A stretch of DNA of 64,000 nucleotides, taken from contig JAALGZ010000001.1 of NCBI GenBank assembly GCA_015227615.1, positions 496,001 to 560,000 on the forward strand, in the 5' to 3' direction. Position numbers and translations under genes: made by a program. The notes beneath the pieces were generated by a model. It had not been told where the DNA came from. It saw only the letters and a program-made list of their open reading frames with translations, and did no database searches. This DNA comes from Labyrinthula sp. Ha (Eukaryota > Sar > Bigyra > Labyrinthulida > Labyrinthulaceae). Every line of letters begins with the position of its first letter. Position 1 is the stretch's first letter. Shown in pieces: positions 52,450-64,000 of the stretch.

Positions 52450-55312
52450 TGTTCCGTGTAAACTAGTGAAAGGGACAAGTAAAAGAGGGGTATCAACTTT
52501 TCAGTGTATTGGTGTTATTATGAAGAATATCTTTGCGAATAGACGGGTGTCGTTGACTAATCACTATAGCAGGAATCAGAATACGGGGAAAACCAGGTCA
52601 CGTCGCGGTATCGAATTGCTTCTTTCTTTCCTTCCAAAATATTCCTGGATGATTTTCACACACAAGAAACAAGTTTTTTCGGGAAAATTTTAATACGATC
52701 AAAACTAACATAGTATTGATTCAAACTATTTTTATCAATACTCAGTATTGGTATCGACTTGATGGTATTGAATTCATTCAAATTATAATAATATATTTGA
52801 CACTGAACTCTCGTCTTAAGAAAAACTATATAATATACTAAAAGTAAAAGATAAAACTTCCCTAGTTTTAAAATATTTAAAGGAAAACTATTTTTTTTAT
52901 TTGTGTATTTTTTTTAGTATATTCTTGAAGAAACTTTTGTTTTATCTGATTCGTTTTGCTTGGTCCGGGTTCTAGGATGGAGAAATTATGTTTCATATTA
53001 TCTTTTTGTTTCATTAGAGTCCAGTAGAGGCCAAGTCGACCTTATACATTTTTTTCATCTTAATCTTATGTTGTTCGTAAAGCCTGCCACTTTAGAATTG
53101 TTTTGGTTTCTTCTTCCACACTCTCCAAATTCGGTAGTTTTGAGCTTATTTTCATGAAAAGGGAAAAATTTAACTAACACGCTAAGAATATAAAATGCTA
53201 GATATTGCAATATCTACTAGATCTTATAATAAAATGAGTTAAAAAAATATAAACCTCTGTGTTCATAATTGTTGGAGAGGTCCTTCACCCCATGACGTGT
53301 GTTGCCTTTCTTCTAGGGTATCTTTTGTGTCATAACTCAACAGACTCTATAAGTTACTAGTGCCTGAGAACCATGTAGAGAAGAAAAACAGACATCGTAC
53401 AACATATAGCAGTTTTTGAGCACTATTTTCTCAAGACCATATGTTTTCTCTTGGTTGCGAAAGTCTAATCAAAGTTTTCTTATACAAATCCATTTGTTGT
53501 GAAGTACGGCTCAAAATGATTAAGTTACACGGTATTTTAAAATGTGAACGGCGGACACGTGTTTTCCAGAGGTGCACCACCGATTAGGGCTACTACGTTT
53601 AAACATTGAAAACTTACGGTGCTAGGAATTCTAATCATGGTTCATTGAGTTCGACAATCAATCTGTTTGGCTTTTCCTCTAGAGAGACCAATCTTCAGCC
53701 AGACTGTGTCGCAAGAGCCAGGGATTATTGCAATGGCTTTCATAATATTCCATGCTCAATTTCAAGATAATTATTTAATGTCTCACTTTTTATGACTTCT
53801 AAGTTCAAAGTATTATGCTTTGAAGAGTATTTTTATGTACTTTTAAACCAATAGATGGTCTTGACATAAGGGATCGGTAGAAAAGGTAAGTCTAAGTAAC
53901 TTAAGTCGTACTAAATCTGGGAACATAAACAGCTTTGTTTTTCTACAGTCGAGGTCATTTCCACCTCCATTTTAGAGAATCTTATTTCCTGGGAGGGGGG
54001 TCGCATTCGTCTTAGATTCTTGAGAAAGTTTATCGAATTTCTAAGATATGCCTCTAATTAGAGCTTGATAAGTCAGGTTTGGTTCTCAAAATATAGAAGT
54101 CTCATATTAATAGATTTATATGATATCTATTCTTAGTTATTTAAGCTAACCCCTTCAAGACCTTTGCAATTAAAGAACTTTTGTCTTTAGTCTCGATATT
54201 CCGTAAATCGCATCACCCAGATATACTTATTTGCAGCGCTGAAGTTTGTCAAGCAAAGGCGTCACTTAAATGGTTTGCCGTATAAACACATACTAGTATT
54301 TCTCAAATATAAAAATATGTAAGATCTAGAAAAGTTAGCATAAAAAGAACTTGACCATTTGTATAAGACAAATAACAGCTTAATCATGTATATTGGATAC
54401 ATAGTCATTGATACGAACCTTGGTTTCAACTTAACACCTAAAGTCGACTCCCTTGAGGAAGATTATCTTGTAAGATTTAACCATGGGTTTACAATGCCTG
54501 AACCATTCTGACTTTGAGATACTCCAGAAAGCAATTTTATTCAAAACCACATACCTCTGTTCTGAGGGAAAACTGGGAGATGTTAGCACCTTAATTTATG
54601 ACACGCATTTTCTAACCAAGGATATGTCATCATTACTTTGGACGAAAGATAATTGAGAAGTCTAAACAAAAAGGAAATTAAGTTTTTCTCTTTAATGTCC
54701 ATTCTCGAAGCATGGACGATCGAAAATGAATTCACTTTTCTGAATACCAAGAAAACATTTCGCAGAATTTAGGAATGCGTAAATCCTTTATGCTCCTTAT
54801 TGGAATGTCTGAATATGGAGGCATACATTTATGAACAATACCAAACCAGGTCTCCTCTATCAGCACCACAGATAGCAGAGTAAATGGATTCCCTTTTAAA
54901 GTTAACACTCAACATCTTCCCCTAAAAACTAAATCAGATTTTTTGCTGAGTTCAGACCAGCGCTTCACTTCCCACGCAAGAAATAAGCTCTCAGTAAATT
55001 CTATGAAGGGCGCAGTTTGCAGTTTCTAAGAAAATACATGAAAGGGAAAGGAACCTTCATGTTCTATCCCTGCTAGCGATGGAACAAAATAATGGGAAGG
55101 GCATACTAGTGAGCCTTTTCCGCTAAAAAACTAACATCTTTCCTAGCAGTGAAGCAACATCGCTGGATTTTTTACATTGCCTGGACTGTTTCCCTACATG
55201 TTTCTTATGTGAGTTAGAGGGTGCAGTTTGGGAAAATTATCATTGAGAAACTGAAACTGCTTATTCTCACACAAAAAAAGCTTGGAAGGTCTTAGGAACA
55301 GCAAGAATTTTA

Positions 55313-55405
55313 TAAATTTCTCAAATTCTCACTAAGAAATTCAGTTGGAATTATTCCATATTTCTCAAGGATTTCTCAAGAGATTTCAAACTCTCTCAAA
55401 GAATG
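55313..55405 (+). repeat. Cluster of TTTCTCAA-type motifs
   Basis: ATTTCTCAA occurs at least three times, with close variants (ATTCTCAC, CTCTCTCAA) in about 90 bp. This suggests a decayed short tandem repeat or local duplication. Confidence 0.35.
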
Positions 55406-58400
55406 GATGAATATTGCTCAAAAGCCCTATGACCAATTCTATGTGTACCCAACTGGGGTTACCTATCGGTAGAAATGGTAACAGACGGCAGGACGGCAAC
55501 CTGAATACCAATGCCGATTAATACAAGTAATGTGGCCGCTTTTTCTATTACTCTACTAACTTTTCAAACCTGAGAACTTTGGTATGTTTTGGTATCTAAA
55601 TCGAGTTGTATGGATATACTGTTGATACATATTAAATAGATCCATGTTTCTAAGTTAAAATAAATATAAGACCACAGGAAAAAGAACTTTCTATTTTATT
55701 AACTACTTAATACAAATTTCCAACTTTTTATTGTGAGACCTGTTCAGGAAGATTTTAATTTCATGTACAACTTCAAGACACAGAAACTAATCATCCTGTT
55801 GCAAATTCAGGATAAAAGTCACTAAAGCCACATTAAAAAATACATGTTATGATAATATCCTAATTCAGTTACTGGATCTACTCTATCTTCATGCTAATCC
55901 TAGTGCCTATCGTAAACAAATGTAGTCGTCACTCATGATTATTATCTCAATGCTGTAACCAGTGGAAAACGATCAGCCTGGAGATTCTTCAATCACCTTT
56001 ACGTAACGGTTGTATTATGGCCCTTCTCACTATTATTGATTCGTCATTTTTCCTATCTCCAGGAATTTTTGTCACTTTTCGGCCTAGCCTCTTTGAAGTA
56101 GATTTCAAGTAGGATATATTAGCTTTGGTAAATCATCCGAAAAAACGGATCATCACGCGATACCAGGATTTTCAATGGAATATTAATAGATACCTTTTTG
56201 TCAAATCTGTTATCATTTTTTACTGTAACTGTTCTTACTGACAAGACAACCTAATCCTATTAAAACTCTAATAGCTTTCTTTCAGATTTAAGTACTTTCA
56301 AAAACAGATCTACTTCCAAAAGAAATTATTGATCCCGAATTTTGCTCCGCTTTAGTAGTATAACAGAAATGGTATACTGGAAAGCTTCAGCAGCTAGGGG
56401 AATCCCTATCTGGAGCACAAAAATTGAGAAGTATTCAGCTTTGTTGTTAATTCATTTATAAATTCCTTTCCCAGATCTCTAATTGATTGGTTCTTATAGT
56501 TTCCCAACTTTCTTGATTAAATATTGTTCAACAGTTGTTAATTAAAGAAAAATCAAAATTATATGAAACAAATTAAAATTATGAATTTCTTACAGATTAT
56601 CAGAAGCAAAATAAAAGTCAGCTAGGTCTTGATTAGTTTTATCTGAGCGCATGCCTATACATGTTCCATCTCTGAATGAGAATATCCGAACTTTCGAGTA
56701 CTCACGCAAAGTGCCTATAAGTTATCTCAATCATAGTCAGTCGTATGGAAATTTTCCAAGTAACTTGTTGAGATCTCACTCTATGGCACTAATGCGAGTA
56801 GTGTATTGGTGATAGTGAGTTCTTGGTATGATTTAATATGGGTTGATCTGTTAAAGGAACCGCTGTTTCCTATGCGTATATATTTAGTAAGAAAACATGT
56901 TTAAGTTCCGGAATATTCAAAGCAATCAATTTTGATAAAGCAAGAATTAGCCTAAGTCGTAAGATCTTGATCGATTGGAGGTAGGTAACCAAACCAGCTT
57001 AAGAAGTTGCATAGAACCATATCTTTGCTGTTCTCGGGCTAGAGATCCCTAAATGTTGTCATGACGGGAAATCTTTTCACCTTATGAGACAAATATTTAG
57101 GCTCAGCGTATGTGTTTTGAAAAAATATTTCTTCCTTATTACCAGTAAATAAAATTTAATAAGTGACAGAACAAATAATTAAAAAATCTCAATGTATCTC
57201 GAGATTTTCGTGAACATTCTTATCTTTCGATTAGGTTCAGTTTCAAGCATCGTGTTTTGAGTGAGATATTTCTTTAAGCTCATTAAATCAGCCTAGACCA
57301 AGCGTGCTTTTACTGATACCTTGTTGAGAAACTATCGTGTTCAAATTATTGGAATTACTTTGATTGAGATTGTTAACGGAATACTCGTGGGAAATCCGAT
57401 CAAGAATGAATAGATACGAGTAGTCAAAACAGAGAATAAAGGTTACAAAGGAAGTTCTAGTTTTGGAAAATTTACCCGGAATGAATTGAACACATTGACC
57501 TAAGTTCAAAGAACGGCTTGGATAAGACTATTTTTAATGAAAAAAATAAATATAAGAACGTGATGAAAAATGATAATAATAAGCATTCATAATATATTGT
57601 GGGTATCAGATTTTGTAAATAATCACGTCGATACATTCCGAAGTACAGCCCATATCCTTGCTTTAGTTTTAAGGCAATATCTTATTGAGTAAATTGCTGG
57701 TTATTTAAAAATTTTAAATGTTAACTTGCATCTAGAAGTTCAAGCCGCAAACCCAGTGTTAGAGTTCTATTCAGTTAACAAAATAATTGAGTCTAGGAAA
57801 TTTCATGAAATGATCTTAGAGGGTAGAACTTGGAAAACAGAAAGGTACTCCAAGGTACATTATTTGCCTTATTAAATTATTAATTAACTCCTAATTTGAA
57901 GCTCAATCAATTCGAATCCAGCAATTTCGAATGTGACGTAAGCAAATCTTCTTCTGTCCCTGGATAAGGCCATCACTACATCCAATAGCACAACCACTAA
58001 GAAGAACTTAACGGAGCCATTTAGAAAATACACATGATTAACATCATATCAGCTATTTAACTCCTAATATATTGGCTAGTAATATACCCAGAAATGCTTT
58101 TCTTATTTATCATGTTAAAATTTCCAAATCTTCTGTAAATTTTGGGGTGAGTTATACACAAATTGGTAATGGAATTGTCATATTAGCTTCTTATGAACTT
58201 TGAATAGTTTTCTAGATTTCCACTTGCCCGTGTGCAAATATATTCCCATAAAGCCCTACATTATAGGCAGAGTTGATTAGAGCCATCCAGTATGGTCTAC
58301 CGTAGTTATCGTATTAGTAGTTCATGAGATTGTGATTATGAATGATTATGAGTAGCAAATGAAAAAAATATTTATCATTGGAAATATGGTAGTATTAATC

Positions 58401-58807
58401 GATGCTATTTGACACTACAAGGGGGCATATTTAAGCTCCAATAAAGTAAATATACAATTCATGAAGTCTGTAGGGGTCAACAAAAATGACAATAAGTAAT
58501 TTTGAGAAGTTTCTAGGGGAAGTATTCTAATTACATTGATGGGAACCTTTGACAGCCATAAGCTCAAAATTCCATTCAAATACCTCGAGCAAACATTCTT
58601 AAATAAGGTAGACAACACATTTCATGAAAGGTAGAGTATATACCCTAAGTGAATTAAACCATCAAAGATGTATAAAACGTACTAGCTCCATGGGACTACT
58701 ACCCCATATAACAAGTAAATTATAGTAGAATTTCACCCTTTAATGCCAGTGATACCCATAATTATGAAAATGCTTCTGTGCTAAAAGTAGAAACTTATTT
58801 TGAGTTG

Positions 58808-58847
58808 AATAATTCTAAATTCAACGATCATACAGTTTAGAATTATT
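58808..58847. repeat. Perfect 12-bp hairpin
   Basis: AATAATTCTAAA and TTTAGAATTATT pair perfectly around a 16-nt loop. In AT-rich DNA of this length one such match can occur by chance. Confidence 0.35.
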
Positions 58848-61306
58848 ATAATATATAGAATCCTTTTATTATCCTATTAATTGTTAGGAAGACTTAAAAA
58901 CACAAATATGTGTAATAGACAATAATTTTAGTTTCCTGTTTGTGTTACTGGAATTTGCGGTTTATGTGTGTTCATTGTGGCGATTAAGACAAAACTACTC
59001 TCAACTATCGGGGCAATCCACTCACAATAATTGCAGTCGTTGCTACCACAAATCCGCTGTAAGGGTCATTAGCCTAGGATAAACAAATATTAATTGTTGC
59101 AACAATTGAGAATAAAGTTGTGAATAATGAAGAGATCAAGAGTGTGATCACCTTCTCAAAAAAAGGCAAAATCTTGGCAGGACATGGGCATTTATTTACC
59201 TATAGCTTCTTAAACATAGATTTCGAAAGAACAAAAATAAAAAATATTTTGGATTTATGAGTAATAAAACTGAGCAAGGCACCTCTTAACTACTTATCCA
59301 ATATAGCTGGAGGTATCCATAGAATCTTAGGGTTCTGTGATTTTTCTGTTTCCTGTTAAGAACACAGTTAGAGAATGTTGCACAATACGGAAAAATGTTC
59401 AAGATTTATATATTTGGTTAAATTCATTGGCAAGAACTTATTTTCGATATAGCTGTACCTCTTACTGGAAAAACTAAAATTAATAAATTCATAAGCTCTT
59501 GCTAGAAAAGCAAAACAAACATAGTTCTTTTCTTCCCACTATACATGTAACCTTAGCGCTTAAAATATTTAGAGATTGTGCAAAGAATGCTTAAAGTCTT
59601 AAGATATCATTAGAATTTAGGGCTTTCAAATTGATAAGTTAAGATTTAGTTCGTTCTCATTATCCACTTTCACGAACCATACTAGAAAGAGTGCTCTTTA
59701 TGATTACTGTTTGTGATATATGTTGTACTTCCTGCTGTTAAAATAATCTTGTGGCAATGTTTAGATCATCATGAATTTCATAACGGCATACCCATGGCAT
59801 ACATTTTTGAAGAAATTGTATAATACCTGCTTCGTCCTTCCACTGATTATGATTCAAATCAGCAGGGTGAGCTCTTAATCACTCTTGCTGAAATGAATAT
59901 TTAATTGCTTCGTAGCACGCGGTCAAATCCAGTTGAAGAAACTTCAAGTAATTCTTCACATTAGCAATTAAGTAGTGTTTTGAAGAGTCATTGTACATGC
60001 AAGCAAAACTTATTGTCCGAAATGGCATAAGGGAGCATACTATGCTTACTTGGGGAAAGCGAGCTTTTCTCTTGTGAGTTTTTATGGGTCTCAATAAGGC
60101 AGATAGATGTAGAAGCTACTCAGGAAAGTTATCATAATATGCTTGAGATCTGCTGCGTTCCGGCAAGATTTATATTTTTTGTAGCCACTAAAATGTTCCT
60201 GTTGCTCTTTTATTTGTCGAAAATCATGGATTGAAGGTATTTCAGTCAACCTCAACACTAGCATGAAACGATCAAATGATGATATATAAAGAGGAGTTCT
60301 TTCTCTCTACTCCACCATATAAACATCAAACCAATCAAATCTATGATATATTCAAATCAGAATATAATAAATAGAGTGAGTGTTGTCGAAATGTCAAAGT
60401 TCATTTTATGATGGCCGTTTTTTTCGTTGTATTAAATATTTATGCGATGTCTAAAATGAGAACTCGGAATAATTCTTGTTGTTTTTGTTTTATCTCTCTA
60501 GGGTTTTCTAGCGGTACAAACGTCACTTTACAGAACGCCTTCTTGTTTTATATCGACAACACGGTACAAAGTTTAACAACTTAAGACTTTCTACCATGAT
60601 AGAGTGTCTCGATATGATGCTGTTCCACGGTCTATACCTATAATTGCTTTAGTTATTAGAATAATTTCTCTTAAGCGTGACCTTCGGAAAAGTTTTGTTA
60701 CATTGGTAAAAGTCCTGTTAAGCAGTTTTTCCTGCCTCTACCATGAAATGTGTAATAAATACACCTCGCGCTTTGACTACAGGTCTGTTTTTTCATGAGC
60801 ACATACTTCCAATGCTTTGGGAAAGAAGAGAGAGACTATAAGTAAATGGAACGAAGGCAAGTACGCCACAATCCTTCCCTAGATACTATCATCCTTCCTT
60901 CACACATGACTTTCTGGCCAATAATTTTTACTTTGTTCTTATACTCTGCAATTTATTCATCTTGTTACTCATCACCGTGTCAGCCTCTCTAATACTTGGA
61001 ATTAATTTTGCAACTCGAGGATATAGTTGCTGCATTGCAGAATTTCCTTACAAGCTTCGAATAATATACGAAACTCAATTGTGAAGGACTTGTACAATTC
61101 ATACTTGCAGAAAAAGGCAAAAGCCTAGGCATACAGAAAAATTTAAAAAGGAATAGTTTTTATCTATGCCTACATTCAAGTACTAAGTTTACTGGTAGTC
61201 AAAGTTAAGCCCAATTAATCCCCTACAAATAAAGTTGCAAACTTTTAACATGGAGTATTTAAGTTCAATGTTCATAGCTCCTATAAATATATAGAAGGAG
61301 CAAAAT

Positions 61307-63166
61307 TTAGTTCAAAAAAGTGGTCAGTCCAAATTCATTGTAAATTTGAAGCAAATCTCCTTCACTGGCAAGGAGATCAAAATCTACAACACGGCAAAAC
61401 TCGGCTTCTACTTCGTTCAGATCGTCTACATCCAAGCCAGAAATGTCTGCCCAGTACATGTTCATAATAGACTCATCCTCCGTCATCTTTACAGCCAGTA
61501 ACATGGTAACAGCAAAAAGTCTATGCTGGTTATAGACAGTGAGAACAAAGTTTTTCTCTCTTTCTTTAATGCGACCTAAGTAAACCAGTGCCATTACTAA
61601 ACTACGAACTCCAACACCTTTTCCTTTACTCTTGGTATACCCAGTTTCTTCATGAAAGTCATCTAGCCCTTGAACAAGAATGAACAAATAATCCGCCAAA
61701 GTAATTTCAGGCACTGACATTCCAGCGTAGAAATCCTTGTCAGCGTCATATTCACTAGTTGCAATATCATCTTCTGTCAAAGTTACATCTGCAAGAATAT
61801 CACATACCGCATCAATAACGGATTTACTCTTGCCAGAAAGCTCAACACTGTTAGCATAACTTTGCCAACTTACTCTTTCACTGATAAACTTAATTCTATC
61901 TTCTTTTGTCGCAACAGATTGCATGAACGGGCTTTTAAGAGCATTTACTTCTAATTCAGCAAGTTTTCTCTTTGCTCCAGTTGAACTAGTATTTAGGGAT
62001 AGGGAAGAAATCCTAGATAATACCTCAGTAAATTGTCCTTCTGAGGATGGATGACTCTTTGTATTAAACTTATGGTGCTGCTTCATCAACTTAGACTTTG
62101 ATGTTGTAGTAGTTAAAATTGTTATTCCACTTTGAGTCGTAGCCATTGTGGTCAGAGATCTCCTATTTTTACTTCTCTTTGATTTTGACTTCGATTTAGA
62201 CTTACCAGACCGCGCTGATCCTTTAGCAGTTTCCAGCTTCTTTCTCTTGGACAATTTCCTTTTGGACTGGTGCTGTCTAATCACTGCCTCTGTATTCATA
62301 TCCTCCAGCTCACCTTTTTTAGATTGAACAGGTTTTCCTTCTACACTTCTTCCTGCTGTTGCTCCCACACCACCTACAATTGCTACAGTTGGTGCAGGCG
62401 CTGGTGGTGATACTTTATCTGACCCATTACCCTCTGATGAAAAATCTCCACTAAATTTAACTTTGGTCTCTGTCATCAGCCGAATTGATTTGTTCACTTC
62501 TACCTGCTTCTTTCTACGAAAAACAGCAAATACAATCCCAAGCACAGCAAACGCCGAAGCTCCATAAATAACTCCACTTAAGTCATTCTCACCATTTCCA
62601 TTGTTCTCTACATCGTCGTCATCTTCATCTAACGCATCAAACTGGTACCACAGGTAGTTCGGACCAAAATACATTATGTAGTCAAACTCCTCTTCTATAT
62701 CAGGACAGGCTTCACAAACTTGTTCCATGCTTCGAGAGACTAATGAAGGCGCAACACAAAAATAGTCATATAGATTATTTTCGAACCCGGGAGCCTCTGG
62801 ATCATCAGTTGGCTCAAATGAAAAATTTGTTGGTCGCAACGTTTGTCCTTCAACTTCAAGGTTGTAAAACATGGGGCGTAACTCAAACGAGTAGACAGCA
62901 ACTCCATTCAATTCAGGGTCAAATTCGTTTCCGCAAACTTCAATTGAACAACCTGGAGATGAAGAAGACAAGCATCCTGTAACTTCCATTTCATTGACAT
63001 AGAAGACAGCTTCATTGTAATTTTGACTGCAACTCACCTCATTCACGTTCTTAAAAGTAAATTCTCGACAAGTGACCTCCGAGGCTTGAGAAACCACGCG
63101 CTGCGTACAAATAACAACAAGAAGTGCCAAGACTCTGCAAGAATCAGCAATTGTTAATATTCTCAT
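61307..63166 (-). CDS. Membrane-anchored PHO80-type cyclin with Cys-rich ectodomain
   Basis: A 619-residue single-exon gene. Residues 1-27 are a signal peptide (VLALLVVICTQRVVS). Residues 30-195 form an ectodomain with eight Cys (33, 46, 65, 73, 78, 137, 151, 154) and an acidic stalk (180-186). A membrane helix lies at about 197-216, followed by stop-transfer RRKK. The cytosolic part has Ala/Pro- and Lys/Ser-rich linkers (KSKSKSKSKRSKNRR at 322-336). A cyclin domain of the PHO80/P-U type spans about 480-610: ALVYLGRIKE, VYNQHRLFAVTMLLAVKMTE, MYWADISGLDVDDLNEVEAE and FCRVVDFDLL. PHO80-type cyclins partner PHO85/CDK5-like kinases. A receptor-like layout is highly unusual for a cyclin. The open frame is continuous, so the fusion is not a join I made. 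Confidence 0.9.
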   Translation of the reverse strand: MRILTIADSCRVLALLVVICTQRVVSQASEVTCREFTFKNVNEVSCSQNYNEAVFYVNEMEVTGCLSSSSPGCSIEVCGNEFDPELNGVAVYSFELRPMFYNLEVEGQTLRPTNFSFEPTDDPEAPGFENNLYDYFCVAPSLVSRSMEQVCEACPDIEEEFDYIMYFGPNYLWYQFDALDEDDDDVENNGNGENDLSGVIYGASAFAVLGIVFAVFRRKKQVEVNKSIRLMTETKVKFSGDFSSEGNGSDKVSPPAPAPTVAIVGGVGATAGRSVEGKPVQSKKGELEDMNTEAVIRQHQSKRKLSKRKKLETAKGSARSGKSKSKSKSKRSKNRRSLTTMATTQSGITILTTTTSKSKLMKQHHKFNTKSHPSSEGQFTEVLSRISSLSLNTSSTGAKRKLAELEVNALKSPFMQSVATKEDRIKFISERVSWQSYANSVELSGKSKSVIDAVCDILADVTLTEDDIATSEYDADKDFYAGMSVPEITLADYLFILVQGLDDFHEETGYTKSKGKGVGVRSLVMALVYLGRIKEREKNFVLTVYNQHRLFAVTMLLAVKMTEDESIMNMYWADISGLDVDDLNEVEAEFCRVVDFDLLASEGDLLQIYNEFGLTTFLN

Positions 63167-64000
63167 ACCTTTTTTCAGGATTCTCCTTATTCTTTATTCA
63201 ATGGGTTACTTCACTTCGGAAAATCTCAAATTAAAAAGACCAAAAGACGAGGTTTCAGTCCAACTTTTCATCATTCTTGAAAATTGCGTAACAGTTTAAC
63301 CGCTAATTTGAGTGAAACGGATCCAATATGATATTTGCCAGCTGTATTTAATTTGTGAGAACTTACCGGTAGAGACTAAATGGAATAGGTATACCAGTGG
63401 AATACTATTCCAGCTATAACAGAGAAACAATAAATGAAAAATGTCTTGGTAGAAAAGAAGTTTAATAAAATTTATTCATGATTTGCAGCTTTATCACGAA
63501 TCATGAACTATTTGAAATTTAGAAGTTTTTTAGATCCAATGGGAATAGATTTTGATGAAATTAAGTAGCATGTAAGACATCTTTCAAGGGTTGAGTACAT
63601 AGGGGTTGATGATATTTAATACTTAATATTAATAATATCTTCTGTTCTCGTTTGATTCATGTGTGAAAACCTACATGCTAGAGCAGTTAGAGTTTTGGAA
63701 ATGCTACCATACCCAAAACAAATAATTTTTGCTTTAAGTTTCGAAATTATTGAGTTTAAATAGCAGGAACAGTAAATACTCTAACCTTTTGTAGAACACA
63801 AGTGTTGATGCGGGTATTGTTTAGTAATCAAAATCATATTCTCGCTGATGACAGAAATTAACTTGGATCTAAGCCAACTTTCCTTCATTAGAAGGCTTTA
63901 CGACATTTTCCTTGTAGATGAGCTTTGTGAAAATCTATGTTTACATTTGACAAAATTTGAATCCTTTTGTTTCTACTAATTGTGAAATTGTTTGTCATTT
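63167..64000. other. AT-rich flank, no gene seen
   Basis: About 830 bp upstream of the membrane cyclin, reaching the window edge. It presumably includes its promoter. No open frame or RNA gene is recognisable. Confidence 0.5.

Larger units (their letters stand above)
52450..61306. other. Large AT-rich gene desert
   Basis: About 8.9 kb without a convincing gene. It contains a cluster of TTTCTCAA motifs (55313-55405) and a perfect 12-bp hairpin at 58808-58847. No dispersed-repeat copy with confident similarity was found here. Confidence 0.5.

Noticed and set aside
1-64000. CRISPR arrays, operons with ribosome-binding sites, bacterial terminators
   Set aside because: None seen. The gene content, introns and tRNA all point to a eukaryotic nuclear genome.

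Overview
This is a nuclear genome segment of a microbial eukaryote (a protist or alga). I cannot place it more precisely from sequence alone. The evidence is eukaryote-specific genes: a heat-shock factor, a RanBP1-domain nuclear protein, a CDK9/CDK12-type kinase, a PHO80-type cyclin, ALG2, a TBC Rab-GAP, a 7TM-RGS protein and a CDC6/ORC1-like ATPase. There is also a tRNA-Ala without an encoded CCA. The DNA is AT-rich (about one third GC by eye). TAA, TAG and TGA all end genes, so the code is standard. Most genes have one exon. The four convincing GT-AG introns are only 27-33 nt long, and all end in TAG.

Layout. 0-8 kb: an N-myristoylation-type PP2C phosphatase (-), a C-type-lectin-like membrane protein (-) and a CDC6/ORC1-like AAA+ ATPase (+, one 33-nt intron). 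11.7-14.9 kb: a decayed Mutator-like (MULE) transposon inside short inverted repeats, next to a tRNA-Ala(UGC). 15-17.4 kb: a heat-shock factor (+) and a class-V PLP enzyme (-). 20.1-25.7 kb: the densest cluster, with ALG2 (-), an SLC37/GlpT-like transporter (+, two tiny introns), a microbial rhodopsin fused to a response-regulator receiver domain (-), and a RanBP1-domain protein (-) whose stop lies 37 bp upstream of the rhodopsin start. 30.8-33.4 kb: a PDZ-TBC Rab-GAP (+) and an unrecognised Q/N-rich protein (-). 43.6-45 kb: a 7TM-RGS protein (+). 49.6-52.4 kb: a CDK9/12-like kinase (+) and an unrecognised protein (-). 61.3-63.2 kb: a membrane-anchored PHO80-type cyclin (-).

The genes sit in small islands separated by AT-rich stretches of up to about 10 kb with no convincing genes. 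These stretches do hold a dispersed repeat family (at least four copies), hairpins, a possible gypsy integrase remnant and other decayed transposon traces.

The most unusual items are the rhodopsin-receiver fusion with no kinase module, the secreted-ectodomain/TM/cyclin fusion, the very short introns, and an 80-nt interruption of the TBC domain that lacks GT-AG ends and lies between TAGGA direct repeats. Several genes point to environmental signalling (rhodopsin-receiver, 7TM-RGS, membrane cyclin, PP2C, HSF), but nothing in the sequence links them into one pathway.
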